Shown here: in pieces, positions 1 to 8,031 of the stretch
How positions within the stretch are numbered: position 1 is the stretch's first letter
Layout of the letters: each line of letters begins with the position of its first letter
Source of the DNA: Bhargavaea ullalensis
Lineage (GTDB): Bacteria > Bacillota > Bacilli > Bacillales_A > Planococcaceae
DNA length: 64,000 nt
Assembly (NCBI RefSeq): GCF_040545425.1
Contig: NZ_JBEPLW010000016.1
Direction: 5' to 3' (one strand)
Program-made: the position numbers and the translations under genes
Notes under the pieces: generated by a model
Told to the model about the DNA's origin: nothing
Seen by the model: the letters and a program-made list of their open reading frames with translations, nothing else
Databases searched by the model: none

Positions 1-3
1 TAA

Positions 4-50
4 ATATTTAAAAGGAGGAAAGCGGACGCCGCTCTCCTCCTTTTAAATAT
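4..50 (-). terminator. Strong hairpin at the 3' end of the small gene at 43-282
   Basis: Bases 4-19 and 35-50 form a 16-bp inverted repeat around a 15-base loop. The stem carries A/T runs at its base, so it can end transcription in either direction. The last codons and stop of the small reverse-strand gene lie inside the stem. Confidence 0.6.
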
Positions 51-282
51 GCCCTCGCAGAACTTCCAGTACATCCTTGTCTGCGTTTGCCTGGTCGCTT
101 TTGCTCATTTTCCCGTAAATATTCCCGAACAGCCCGTACTCAATGGCTTCCCGGGCAGGGTCATACCAAATTGTGCCGGCGAAGCGGCCGGTCTTTTCTT
201 TCACCCGGATGCCGAGAAGGTTTGCGTTGGTTCTTGTGATGTCGTTCGATACCACTTCGCCGATTCCGTGGATTTGATTCAT
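43..282 (-). CDS. Small hypothetical protein (79 aa)
   Basis: I do not recognise this 79-residue protein. The ATG at 282 follows a clear AAAGGAG ribosome binding site with good spacing, and the frame runs to a TAA inside a strong hairpin, so it looks like a complete real gene. It has no signal peptide or membrane segment. The sequence is soluble and mixed-charge, with a short central stretch (GRFAGTIWYDPAREAIEYG) that could be a beta-sheet-rich fold. It lies downstream of, and in the same direction as, the S-layer gene, but a terminator at 409-439 separates them, so it probably has its own promoter. Function unknown. Confidence 0.65.
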   Translation of the reverse strand: MNQIHGIGEVVSNDITRTNANLLGIRVKEKTGRFAGTIWYDPAREAIEYGLFGNIYGKMSKSDQANADKDVLEVLRGHI

Positions 283-408
283 GGGGGATTCTCCTTTGTC
301 TTTGGTTTTAATTAAACGGTATCTTCAGTGTAAATCTCCTGCGGTGTCTCAATCCACTGTTTGACTTGACGACCGTACTCTAAAGGAATCAACTTGAACG
401 AATAAAAG

Positions 409-439
409 AGAAGCATGCGCGAAAACAGCGCATGCTTCT
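409..439 (-). terminator. Rho-independent terminator after the S-layer gene
   Basis: A 12-bp perfect inverted repeat (409-420 with 428-439, loop of 7) lies 39 bases beyond the stop of the S-layer gene. On the reverse strand it is followed by a T-rich stretch. Flanking A/T bases would let it work in both directions. Confidence 0.7.
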
Positions 440-477
440 TTATGTTCATGGTCGTAACTCTGTAACCTACATGAAAA

Positions 478-2187
478 TCACTCTGTTGGTTTGGTTGGTT
501 CAATAACAATGATGTTGTCTTTGGTAATCTCTTTCGTTGCCGGAGCGACCGCTGGGTTTTTAGCAACGGAATTATCCGTAATCACCAGCGCCTCGTTGTT
601 TGGACCTTCCGGGACAATGGTGATGGTGGAAGTCTGCTCGATGTCCATCGGTGGGATGCTGACATAAACTTTTCCGTTTTCTACATCTACGTCTGAAATT
701 TTCACCTGGGTTCCGCCTGCTTTAAAAATCAGGTCATCTCCAACGTTTTCGACGTTATAGCGGGTTATCCCATTTAAAATATTTATCAGATCGAAGTCAC
801 GATCTTCATCAAGTCCTTGTGTACTAAAATACAAAGGTGCCATCTCTTCGGAGAATGTCAGCTCAAGGGTATCTGTGATTTCAGAATCCGAAGAAGGAAT
901 GACGTAATGGGCAGAGACCAGGGTTGGGGAGACATTATCACCATACGTACCCTTGATTGTGAAGTTTTCAGGTTCTTCACCATTATTGGCTGCCCATGCA
1001 TTATTAACCACGATGGAGCCATCGATGTTTCGGATATTTCTTGTAAACTCCAGTGTATACTCAAAGTCTTCGGTAACCTCTTGATCCGTTCCCAAAGTGA
1101 TGATGATATACCCTGTTTTAAGTTGCACTTTTGATCCGGCAGGCATAGGTCCGCCGTTAAACAGATAATTGGAAAGGTCGAGAGCGGAATCGGTCAAATA
1201 CGGGATGTCCACTCTGATTTCATTCTGATCTTCATTTTTATAAACAGTAATCGGCTCGGCATAAGTCTGCTCTCTGACGTCCACTTGAAAAGACGCTTTC
1301 AGGTCTGTATCCGCTACAGTCCCGGTAAGAATATATGTACCGATTTCATCCTTCATGAGATTGCTCGTGTCCCACTTTACCGCCTTGGTCGTTTGTGTTC
1401 CATCTTCCAGCATTACTTTGACTGTCTCAGGAAGTACAGGTGTTATCCCAACTGTAATTGGTAGTGCGTAGTCGGGACTAATGACAGACTTGACTCGTAC
1501 CGGAAGTGGCTCCTTCGGATCCAGTCCTTCTGACACTTTATAGGCACGGACCAGGAACGAGGCGAACTGCCCCCGGCTGGTTTTGCTCAGCGGGTGGTAC
1601 GGATTGGCGTTGGAGACGCCGTTTTCATAGATGATTTCGATCGACTTGGCATAACCGGACTGTTTTGTGTCTTTGATGCCCGGATTGCCTTCTTTATCCT
1701 TGAAGTCGAACGCCCGCACGAGGACTTCTGCAATCTGGTCGCGCGGCATCAGTTTGGACGCCATCAGCTGGTTGTTCGATCCTTCGAAGATGCCCGCTTC
1801 TTTCACGATCTTCGAGTAAGTGACCAGTTCCTTGTCAGCCCAGCTGTCCGGAACGTCCGCAAAGTTTTTTACCTCAGAGATATTGTGCTCCTTGATGTAT
1901 TCCTCGAGTGTCATCCCGCTCTTTGCGACCACGTACTTGCCGAACGCTTTCGCGACATTTCCGCGGTTCAGCTTCTGATCCGGCTTGAACGTCGAGTCGT
2001 TATAGCCGGTCATGATTCCCAGTGCCTGAGCCTCCAAGATCGACTCATAGTGTGAACTTGTTGCCGGTACGTCCGAGAATTTCTTGGATGTTGGCATCGG
2101 AGCCGCCGCCACCGGCACAACTGCCGATCCTACGAGGGCAGAAGCTGCCGCGATTGCCGCGGCTCTTTTGTATGTATTTGCTTTCAA
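478..2187 (-). CDS. S-layer homology (SLH) domain surface protein
   Basis: Secreted cell-wall protein of about 569 residues. The start is a TTG at 2187: an AGGAGG site lies 9 bases upstream, whereas the longer in-frame ATG at 2247 has none and would add 20 residues ahead of the signal peptide. Residues 1-29 are a typical signal peptide (KANTYKR, hydrophobic Ala-rich core, VAAAP cleavage region). Three SLH domains follow at about 36-83, 108-160 and 170-215, with FSDVP and GIMTGYNDSTFKPD hallmarks. A bacterial Ig-like module covers about 245-303 (VKVMLEDGTQ, GTYILTGTV). SLH triplets bind pyruvylated secondary wall polymer. The C-terminal 260 residues are beta-rich and unassigned. It may be an S-layer or wall-anchored protein; the true ligand is unknown. 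Confidence 0.88.
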   Translation of the reverse strand: MKANTYKRAAAIAAASALVGSAVVPVAAAPMPTSKKFSDVPATSSHYESILEAQALGIMTGYNDSTFKPDQKLNRGNVAKAFGKYVVAKSGMTLEEYIKEHNISEVKNFADVPDSWADKELVTYSKIVKEAGIFEGSNNQLMASKLMPRDQIAEVLVRAFDFKDKEGNPGIKDTKQSGYAKSIEIIYENGVSNANPYHPLSKTSRGQFASFLVRAYKVSEGLDPKEPLPVRVKSVISPDYALPITVGITPVLPETVKVMLEDGTQTTKAVKWDTSNLMKDEIGTYILTGTVADTDLKASFQVDVREQTYAEPITVYKNEDQNEIRVDIPYLTDSALDLSNYLFNGGPMPAGSKVQLKTGYIIITLGTDQEVTEDFEYTLEFTRNIRNIDGSIVVNNAWAANNGEEPENFTIKGTYGDNVSPTLVSAHYVIPSSDSEITDTLELTFSEEMAPLYFSTQGLDEDRDFDLINILNGITRYNVENVGDDLIFKAGGTQVKISDVDVENGKVYVSIPPMDIEQTSTITIVPEGPNNEALVITDNSVAKNPAVAPATKEITKDNIIVIEPTKPTE

Positions 2188-2401
2188 AAAGAATAACCTC
2201 CTAAATAAAGTATGGAAACACAATCCCGCTACAGAAAATAATACCACATAGGTAGTGAGGGGGGTATTACCGGTGAGACATTTGTGAAAATTTTATAATA
2301 GTAGGACAAGCGGCTGCCGGATGGGACGTTAATGGGGATCTGTGTCCACCTTTTCCTGTGTTTCTCTATATCACTGGAAACGGGGAAGGAGAGGGTGCGA
2401 C

Positions 2402-2638
2402 GTGAGGAAGGAGTTTGGTAAAGAGCCGGGGCTGGTGAATAGAGTCCTGTTTTTCTATAGTGACTGGATTGGCTCGCTGGATCTGTTTGCATATGACTAC
2501 TTGATGGAGTTGATCCGGGAATTCGGAGCGGAGGGAGTGGACCGGAAATTGAGACAGGCGGTGTCGGACGGGAGAACGGGAGAGTCGGTGCTGGTGGAGA
2601 TGGACCGGGCGTTATCGGCGGAGTGGGTGGAGGGGTGA
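2402..2638 (+). CDS. Small hypothetical protein (78 aa)
   Basis: A GTG start at 2402 sits 7 bases after an AAGGAGAGG site. The longer frame from 2342 has no site and an unlikely Cys/Arg-rich extension. The protein begins RKEFGKEPGLVNRVLFFYSD and continues with amphipathic helices (FAYDYLMELIREFG, VDRKLRQAV). It has no signal peptide or membrane segment. I do not recognise the family. A hairpin with a U-run follows 10 bases after the stop, which supports a complete single-gene unit. It is divergent from the S-layer gene, with which it shares the 2188-2401 intergenic region. Confidence 0.6.
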   Translation: MRKEFGKEPGLVNRVLFFYSDWIGSLDLFAYDYLMELIREFGAEGVDRKLRQAVSDGRTGESVLVEMDRALSAEWVEG

Positions 2639-2647
2639 GAGGGAAGC

Positions 2648-2687
2648 AAAAGGCTGGACGGGTAGCTAGTTTCCTATCCGGCTTTTT
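2648..2687 (+). terminator. Probable terminator after the 78-aa gene
   Basis: Bases 2648-2657 pair with 2678-2687 (10 pairs including G-U), with an internal GUAG/CUAU extension. The 3' arm ends in five T. Confidence 0.5.
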
Positions 2688-2825
2688 GGTTGCGGAGCAG
2701 TAATAGTGCTTTGTGACTGTGGTTTGGTCTTGGTTGAAATGATTGACCGGTAGCATGGTGACTAATTAACTAAGTAGTAGTAATATTGTAGAAAGGATTC
2801 CAACAAACCAAAGGGGGAATTGCGG

Positions 2826-3359
2826 ATGGTGGTATGGGAGGAGCCGGAAATTAAGATTCAAACAGGGACTTGGGGTAAGGGGAGAAATGTTACGGTTATG
2901 TTTGATTCGACGGAAAGGCATCGATATCGTCTGAATGTGATTTGGGATGTCTTGAAGCCCTCATGCCTGTTCATCATGATAAATCCCAGTACTGCAGATG
3001 CTATGGAGCCAGACCCGACATTAAATCGGTGTGTCGGTTTTGCAGAGAGACACGGATTTGGCTCATTGGAAGTGGTGAACCTTTACTCTTACCGGACCAA
3101 AGATGTAAAAGAACTTTGGAATTCAGGAGAGCTTCATTGTCCGGAAAATGACCTCCGTGTCAAAGAAGCGATCCGGACGGCTGATCAGGTGATTGTTGCA
3201 TGGGGGAATGAGGGAGCAAACAACGGGAAATACCGGTTGGCATTAGACTGGATCCGAGAAGCGGGAAAGACCCCTTACTGTTTCGGAAAAACTGCGAGTG
3301 GAATGCCGAAGCACCCGCTGTTCCTTCCACGGGATACGGAGCTTGAGGTGTGTGAATAA
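2826..3359 (+). CDS. DUF1643 domain protein
   Basis: This 177-residue protein matches the DUF1643 family, whose marks are the central LFIMINPSTADAMEPDPTL segment and a later VVNLYSYRT. The family occurs in bacteria and phages, often near DNA-metabolism or mobile genes; its biochemical role is not established. The ATG at 2826 is preferred because AAGGGGG lies 8 bases upstream; the in-frame TTG at 2820 would be only 2 bases from it. The next gene, a nuclease-like protein, starts 39 bases downstream on the same strand, so the two are probably co-transcribed. No signal peptide; likely cytosolic. Confidence 0.8.
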   Translation: MVVWEEPEIKIQTGTWGKGRNVTVMFDSTERHRYRLNVIWDVLKPSCLFIMINPSTADAMEPDPTLNRCVGFAERHGFGSLEVVNLYSYRTKDVKELWNSGELHCPENDLRVKEAIRTADQVIVAWGNEGANNGKYRLALDWIREAGKTPYCFGKTASGMPKHPLFLPRDTELEVCE

Positions 3360-3398
3360 GAAAGCAGTTAAGAGCGGATGGAAAGGGGATCTGATTTG

Positions 3399-3881
3399 AT
3401 GCCAAAGTTAAACAGTTTAATGAGAAATCCTGATCGGTTTCTTATGGACGAAGACACTGTAAACGTTGCCGTCGCTGAATACTTGATAAGTCGGAGATTT
3501 CAATGTGAGGCTCCGCTTGTCGGCAGACAGCACGGTGTGGACGTGAAGGCGAGAAAGGGGAGTCTGGAAGTTTTCGTCGAGTCTAAAGGCTCCCGGAAGA
3601 ATGGAGCAGAAGCAGATATTGTATTCGACCACGCCCAAATTGTCACTCACCTGGCCAAGCAGATCCATACACTGATGAAGTACGCAACTGAGCATGGGCC
3701 CAGGCAAATATATGTACTGGCCAACCCCGACATCGACCGAATCCGAAACGAGTACGAAAAAGTTGCTCAAATGGTGGAGAAGTTGGGGTTTGTCTGCATG
3801 TGGGTTCAGGAAGACCGGTCGATTAAAGTGGAAGGACCGGAGGAAATGCGGGGAGTGTTGGAGAGTTGTGGGTTTTGGTGA
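3399..3881 (+). CDS. PD-(D/E)xK nuclease-like protein
   Basis: A 160-residue cytosolic protein with the spacing of a PD-(D/E)xK restriction-endonuclease fold: Asp48 in HGVDVKAR, then Glu61 and Lys63 in the strand EVFVESKG, the usual D...ExK metal and catalytic triad. C-terminal to it are a helix, a strand (QIYVLANPD) and more helices, consistent with a stand-alone nuclease core. The start at 3399 follows a GGAAAGGGGA site; the in-frame ATG at 3378 has none. The target is unknown. It follows the DUF1643 gene, which suggests a small accessory or phage-like DNA-processing pair. A decayed piece of a related gene lies at 4336-4376. Confidence 0.68.
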   Translation: MPKLNSLMRNPDRFLMDEDTVNVAVAEYLISRRFQCEAPLVGRQHGVDVKARKGSLEVFVESKGSRKNGAEADIVFDHAQIVTHLAKQIHTLMKYATEHGPRQIYVLANPDIDRIRNEYEKVAQMVEKLGFVCMWVQEDRSIKVEGPEEMRGVLESCGFW

Positions 3882-3963
3882 AAGGGAAAAAAGCTTTTCA
3901 TAAATAGAGATAATATGATTGCTATTTACGTTGTAATAGGAGAAAGAAAGCGAGGAAGTTAAA

Positions 3964-4242
3964 ATGGATGAAATTGTTGAATTGCTCAGAGAGATGGTGG
4001 ATAAGTTAGATCAAGTTGATTCAAGGCTGTTGGAAGTTACAATGGGAATTGATTCTCTTAACGAAGAAGTTTCATCTATCAAAGGGTACGGGCTTGATAA
4101 CAGTATCTCCGATGTAGCTCAGGCACTGAATGACGTGAAAGAAAATATCGGAGAATTGTCTGGGGACGGTCTATACAATTCTCTCACAGATGTCTGCAAT
4201 AAGCTTGATGATGTTGTTTTTCAGGTTAGTATACTGGATTAA
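3964..4242 (+). CDS. Small coiled-coil protein with an internal repeat (92 aa)
   Basis: A 92-residue acidic protein with an excellent GAGGAAG site 6 bases before the ATG. The N-terminal half is a predicted coiled coil (EIVELLREMVDKLDQVDSRL). The C-terminal half holds two copies of a motif of about 18 residues, GYGLDNSISDVAQALNDV and GDGLYNSLTDVCNKLDDV, so it arose by internal duplication. No signal peptide or membrane segment. Function not recognised; similar small helical proteins occur in Bacillus accessory regions. The local sequence is more AT-rich than its surroundings. Confidence 0.7.
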   Translation: MDEIVELLREMVDKLDQVDSRLLEVTMGIDSLNEEVSSIKGYGLDNSISDVAQALNDVKENIGELSGDGLYNSLTDVCNKLDDVVFQVSILD

Positions 4243-4335
4243 GACGGCTTTATTCCAAGTGACTTTGTATCTAATCGCAATTAACGTCTCCTCTTGCCTT
4301 GATATGGGAATACAAGCATTGATTCGAGTAAATAG

Positions 4336-4430
4336 TACTGGCCAACCCGGACATTAACCTGATTGGCAACGAATACATAGAGGCAATAAAAACCGTGAAT
4401 TGGATTGTCATAATTAGGTGGCAATCCTTT
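4336..4430 (+). pseudogene. Decayed 3' fragment of a second nuclease-like gene
   Basis: Bases 4336-4376 match 3715-3755 of the nuclease-like gene at 32 of 41 positions. In frame they encode VLANPDINLIGNEY, against VLANPDIDRIRNEY in the intact protein. The frame has no start, no upstream nuclease core and no recognisable continuation; it stays open into the leader of the next gene. The simplest reading is the relic of a diverged paralogue lost by deletion. It also explains why an over-long start for the SEC-C gene could be called here. Confidence 0.55.
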
Positions 4431-4547
4431 TTTGATGGCAGAACCAGAAACGACTTTTTGCGAAACGGAATAAACACTCCACCGACCTTCACATTCCCCC
4501 CCAATTCTCTTTATACTAAAGAAAAAGATCACCGGGGAGGGCATCAA

Positions 4548-5915
4548 ATGAGTCGGCAGGATTTGATTGATTATATCGCTGCGGCGACGGCGTTTTATGG
4601 GGTTATTTCGATGGAGAAGATAGGTCAGCTGTTCGAGGAACATACAGGCATCGGCTTCAGCCGCGGAAATGTCCGGAAGTTTGCGGAGATGGAAGAGGCG
4701 GCTTTGATAGCGCGTTTTGCCGTGCCGAGCGGCAATTGGTTTGTGTATGAGTCGATCGATGATTCAGGCGAACTTGAGACTTATCTCGACCGGACTCACG
4801 GGAAACGGTATTACGTTCCCGAGAAGGACGAGATGCTGCGGTACGGAGATCAGTTTTATATTCCGATGACGGAGGAAGTGCAAGCGCTCCAGACGTTTCT
4901 TACTGACCAATTGGGCGCGGATGAGGAGTTGGCGGAGGATATTCTTCTTTCTGTTAAAGATGCGGCGAATGATCCGGAGCGGGGATTGTTTGAGAACTTG
5001 GTCCGCGGGCTGGATCTCGGCCGTTTTGAAGAGCATTCCGAAGAGGAGCTGGATCAGTACATCACGCTTGGAGCAGCCGTGTTCAATCGGAGCCGGAGCT
5101 GGCTGCACCGGGGCAAGACGCCGATCGAGGCGGGGGAGCCGCTGCAATTGCCCGATGCTCATCAGCCTGTCCCGATGAAAGTTCAAAGCGAGTGGATTCG
5201 CTATATCCGCGCACTGGTCCGGTTGTACGGAGCCGTGCCGGCAGCAAAAGTCGCGGAAATCTATAATGAGCAGAATCACGCGGAGGTCCGGCCGTCGGAG
5301 CTTCTTAACCTGACACTTGTGGCCCTGCCTGCAGCGTTGCTGATTGACAGCCGGATTGTCGTCCGGGAAGGGAAATTCATGGACGCCCTCCTGCGAAACG
5401 GAAACCGGCTGGCAGAGCTCGAAGCGGATGCATCGGGCAAGCCGTACTATGTCCCGGAGCGGCGTCAACTGCTTCGCTGGGCCGAAGAAAACTATTACGA
5501 ACCGACCCCTCAGGCGGAAGCACTCCGGACCTATGCACGGCGGCATCTGTTCAAAAAAGCGTTCCAGGTTGATTATTGGATGAACTTTGCCCACCGGCTC
5601 ATCCTGATCAACAAGCCGCCGGCACAGGCCTTCTCTTCGTTGCTGGAACACGGACAAATCGTCCCGAAAGACGAACAGGAAATCCACAGGCTGGCCGATC
5701 TGTTCTTCGCTCTGTATAACCATGGCCGCAGCTGGGCCAACCGGGGACATACTCCTCAGGAGATCAAGAAGGAGCGGCCTACCCATGTGCGTGCGGGTAG
5801 TCGGGTAAGTGACGCTGGTCCGTCCAATTCCGTCAAGACAGTGGAAAAAGTCGGCCGCAACGAGCCGTGTCCTTGTGGGAGCGGGAAGAAGTATAAGAAG
5901 TGTTGCGGGCGGTAG
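4548..5915 (+). CDS. SEC-C metal-binding domain protein
   Basis: A 455-residue protein ending in a canonical SEC-C motif (GRNEPCPCGSGKKYKKCC), the zinc-binding tail also found on SecA and on many uncharacterised proteins. The body contains two similar alpha-helical modules: residues about 1-190 (SRQDLIDYIAAATAFYGVIS, RYYVPEKDEML) and about 210-410 (IRYIRALVRLYGAVPAAK, YYVPERRQLL). It is therefore an internal duplication. The start at 4548 follows GGGGAGG; upstream in-frame residues derive from the nuclease relic. No signal peptide. The function of this two-repeat SEC-C family is not established. It appears monocistronic, and a pair of 21-bp repeat units lies 3' of it. Confidence 0.82.
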   Translation: MSRQDLIDYIAAATAFYGVISMEKIGQLFEEHTGIGFSRGNVRKFAEMEEAALIARFAVPSGNWFVYESIDDSGELETYLDRTHGKRYYVPEKDEMLRYGDQFYIPMTEEVQALQTFLTDQLGADEELAEDILLSVKDAANDPERGLFENLVRGLDLGRFEEHSEEELDQYITLGAAVFNRSRSWLHRGKTPIEAGEPLQLPDAHQPVPMKVQSEWIRYIRALVRLYGAVPAAKVAEIYNEQNHAEVRPSELLNLTLVALPAALLIDSRIVVREGKFMDALLRNGNRLAELEADASGKPYYVPERRQLLRWAEENYYEPTPQAEALRTYARRHLFKKAFQVDYWMNFAHRLILINKPPAQAFSSLLEHGQIVPKDEQEIHRLADLFFALYNHGRSWANRGHTPQEIKKERPTHVRAGSRVSDAGPSNSVKTVEKVGRNEPCPCGSGKKYKKCCGR

Positions 5916-5951
5916 CGGAAGCTGAATGTCCGTTCAGAGGAGGTTGCACCG

Positions 5952-5993
5952 GGCGAGTGAGTAGCTTCGGATGGCGAGTGAGTACCAAATGAG
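5952..5993. repeat. 21-bp-period repeat array A (2 units)
   Basis: Two copies of GGCGAGTGAGTA start at 5952 and 5973, exactly 21 bases apart, each followed by 9 dissimilar bases. The array lies 37 bases after the SEC-C stop codon. The core contains GAGTGA, the complement of the TCACTC shared by arrays B, D and E. Confidence 0.6.
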
Positions 5994-6110
5994 TTCGGTG
6001 GGTATCTTTTCCGGCTCTTGCCGCCTCAGTTTGCTTTATTCCGGGAATACAACCACGTAGCTGAACCTACGAATATTGATCCAACCATCAAGGATTTTTC
6101 AAATTGAATG

Positions 6111-6138
6111 AGGAGGAGGGCGCCACTGCTCTTCTCCT
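6111..6138. other. GC-rich hairpin upstream of the stress-protein gene
   Basis: Bases 6111-6121 pair with 6128-6138 over 11 positions (two G-U) around a 6-base loop. No T-run follows, so it is not a good terminator. It could be a leader structure or a remnant. Apart from array A and this hairpin, I see nothing recognisable in 5994-6209. Confidence 0.3.
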
Positions 6139-6209
6139 TGCATGTGTGGTGCGAATAATTAAATCATAGAAAGGGTATCTTATCTGCATAACCCAAATGA
6201 GGTGAGCAG

Positions 6210-6689
6210 ATGAAACAAGAAGAACTAGAAACGCTCAGAGACCTGATCAAAGACGTCGACACGGCGATGCTGACAACGGTGTCCGATGAGGGGCTCGTCT
6301 CCCGTCCGATGAAGACGCAGGAAGTGGAGTTTGACGGGGACTTGTGGTTTTTCACGAAGAAGGAGACGGACAAGTACCGGGAGATTCTCCATGAGAAAGA
6401 CGTGAACGTCGCCTACGTCGGCAAGTCCTACGTCTCCGTCCGCGGCCGCGCCGAGATTGTCGATGATCTCGCCAAGAAAAAGGAACTCTGGAGTAAAGCG
6501 TACGAGAAAATCATGCAGACGACCTACGACGACCCCGACGTCATCCTGATCAAGATCGAGGCAGAGGCCGCCGAGTACTGGGAATCCGGCAGCCTGATCA
6601 AGAACATCGCGTTCATGTACAAGCGGATGAGAGGGAAGGATGCGGAGTCGGCGGAGATTAATGAGACGGTGGAATTGGATAAGGAATAG
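6210..6689 (+). CDS. General stress protein 26-like, pyridoxamine 5'-phosphate oxidase fold
   Basis: A 159-residue cytosolic protein of the split-barrel flavin-binding family (pyridoxamine 5'-phosphate oxidase-like; B. subtilis YdaG/GSP26 type). Diagnostic stretches are DTAMLTTVSDEGLVSRPM, a strand binding the flavin phosphate, then LWFFTKKETDK and VAYVGKSYVSVRGRAEIV. Members bind FMN or F420 and are often sigma-B stress-induced; the reaction is not known. The length is normal for the family. An AGGTGAG site precedes the ATG. A terminator follows 8 bases after the stop, so the gene is monocistronic. The C-terminal tail is acidic. Confidence 0.85.
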   Translation: MKQEELETLRDLIKDVDTAMLTTVSDEGLVSRPMKTQEVEFDGDLWFFTKKETDKYREILHEKDVNVAYVGKSYVSVRGRAEIVDDLAKKKELWSKAYEKIMQTTYDDPDVILIKIEAEAAEYWESGSLIKNIAFMYKRMRGKDAESAEINETVELDKE

Positions 6690-6696
6690 TGAGAGT

Positions 6697-6727
6697 GGAT
6701 TGTCCGTTGAGGGCAGTCCTTTTTTTA
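6697..6727 (+). terminator. Terminator after the stress-protein gene
   Basis: An 8-bp stem (6697-6704 with 6712-6719, two G-U) is followed by a run of eight T. Confidence 0.75.
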
Positions 6728-6833
6728 TGGAAGGAAGTGAGTTGGGGAGCAATCTGGTGCAGATACTTCCGTGCAATATCCTTTATTTAGGATTAAGCAT
6801 CAAAAGTCTTCATGTTTTCTATCCGCACATAAA

Positions 6834-6885
6834 TTTCACTCACAGTGAAAATTCCATTGACTTTGATTCTTAAGTGAAATACCAT
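6834..6885 (+). promoter_or_regulatory. Probable promoter and operator of the TRAP operon
   Basis: TTGACT at 6857-6862 and TACCAT at 6880-6885 are separated by 17 bases, fitting a sigma-A promoter. Just upstream, TTTCACT (6834-6840) and AGTGAAA (6844-6850) form a perfect dyad with a 3-base spacer, a plausible regulator site. Confidence 0.45.
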
Positions 6886-6939
6886 CTCAATTAGAACTGT
6901 TTAAATAATTCAGTTTAAATGGATCGAGGGGGCAAATGA

Positions 6940-8019
6940 ATGAGAAGAAAAGCGTGGGGACTGCTTGTTGTTGCTGTCATGTTATTGCTGAGTGCGTGCC
7001 AGCCGTATCAGACGATTCCCGATGGGGAGAGCAAGGTCTATAAATGGAGGATGGTGACTCACCAAATTCCGGGGACTGCCCGCTATGAGGGGACTGTCGT
7101 GCCGTTTGTAAAGGCGGTGGAAGAGATCACGGGCGGTCGACTGGTGATCGAGCCATTTGGGGCAAACGTTCTTTTCCCGAACGATGAGACGTTTGACATG
7201 GTGAAAAACGGGGTTGTGGAATTGGCCGCGATTTACACGGGCTTTTGGACAGGAAAGGACCCGGTCTTCGCACTGGGCGGCGGAACGATCCCGGGAGATC
7301 CCATCACCGGTTTTGATGAACACTTCTACCGGTCGGATCAGCTAAAACCCATCATCGATAAAGCCTATGAGGAGCACGGCATCAAGAACCTGGGGGCTTT
7401 TGACTATGCTCCTGAAGAGATTTTGATGTCCAAAGTTCCGATCCGGTCACTGGAGGACTTCAAAGGGAAGAACATCCGGGCGGCGGGCGTTGCCAGTTTG
7501 TATTATGGGAAGTTGGGAGCTTCGGCTATTTCTCTTTCCGCACCGGAAATTTATACGGGTCTGCAATTGGGAACAGTGGATGCAGCTGAATACAACGACT
7601 ATCTCGTCAACGGGGAAATGGGCCTGGATGAGGTGACCAAATATATCATCGAACCCGCGATGCACGTCGGCCCAAGTACGGATAAGGAATTGATCGTCAA
7701 CCCGAAGGCGTGGGATGAACTCCCGGATGACCTGAAGGCCGCACTGTATGTAGCCCGTGATAAGGTACGCTACGAATCGGCTATTGCCTACGGCGTGGAA
7801 AGCCGAAAAGCGAAGAAAGAGTGGGAGGAAAACGGAAACATCGAGTTCATTCAACTTCCTGAGGAAGACGTGGATGAAATGCGGCGTCTGGGCGTTGAGT
7901 TGTTGAATGACTATAAAGATAAGAGTGAGCTGAGCAGGGAGTACGTAGAGGGCTACGCCAAAGTGTTGGCAGAGCTTGGATATACGGAAGAAGCAAAAAT
8001 ACTAGGCTATGAAGAGTAA
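6940..8019 (+). CDS. dctP: TRAP transporter solute-binding lipoprotein, DctP family
   Basis: A 359-residue extracytoplasmic solute receptor of a tripartite ATP-independent periplasmic (TRAP) transporter. Residues 1-20 are a lipoprotein signal peptide ending in the lipobox LLSAC, so the mature protein is anchored through Cys20. The body shows the DctP fold, including the conserved segment IRAAGVASLYYGKLGASAISLSAPEIYTGLQLGTVDAAEYN. In this family an Arg in that region pairs with the ligand carboxylate. The two permease genes follow directly, completing the transporter. The substrate is probably an organic acid or sugar acid; the linked aldolase gene suggests an aldol-cleavable acid. The ATG follows GAGGGGG. 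Confidence 0.92.
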   Translation: MRRKAWGLLVVAVMLLLSACQPYQTIPDGESKVYKWRMVTHQIPGTARYEGTVVPFVKAVEEITGGRLVIEPFGANVLFPNDETFDMVKNGVVELAAIYTGFWTGKDPVFALGGGTIPGDPITGFDEHFYRSDQLKPIIDKAYEEHGIKNLGAFDYAPEEILMSKVPIRSLEDFKGKNIRAAGVASLYYGKLGASAISLSAPEIYTGLQLGTVDAAEYNDYLVNGEMGLDEVTKYIIEPAMHVGPSTDKELIVNPKAWDELPDDLKAALYVARDKVRYESAIAYGVESRKAKKEWEENGNIEFIQLPEEDVDEMRRLGVELLNDYKDKSELSREYVEGYAKVLAELGYTEEAKILGYEE

Positions 8020-8031
8020 GGCGGTGATTGG

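Noticed and set aside
312..566. A frame downstream of the S-layer gene (reads FKLIPLEYGRQVKQWIETP near its end)
   Set aside because: It overlaps the end of the S-layer gene in another frame, crosses the terminator and has no ribosome site. The last 30 residues look protein-like and might be a relic, but the evidence is too thin.
2229..2756. A Pro-rich reverse-strand frame of 175 codons opposite the 78-aa gene
   Set aside because: Low-complexity Pro/Ser/Thr sequence without ribosome site; the forward gene has one and a terminator.
4764..5786. A 340-codon reverse-strand frame opposite the SEC-C gene
   Set aside because: The forward protein has a clear duplicated domain and SEC-C motif; the reverse frame has no start signal or domain.
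6640..6873. Forward frame overlapping the end of the stress-protein gene
   Set aside because: It runs through the terminator hairpin and T-run and has no ribosome site.
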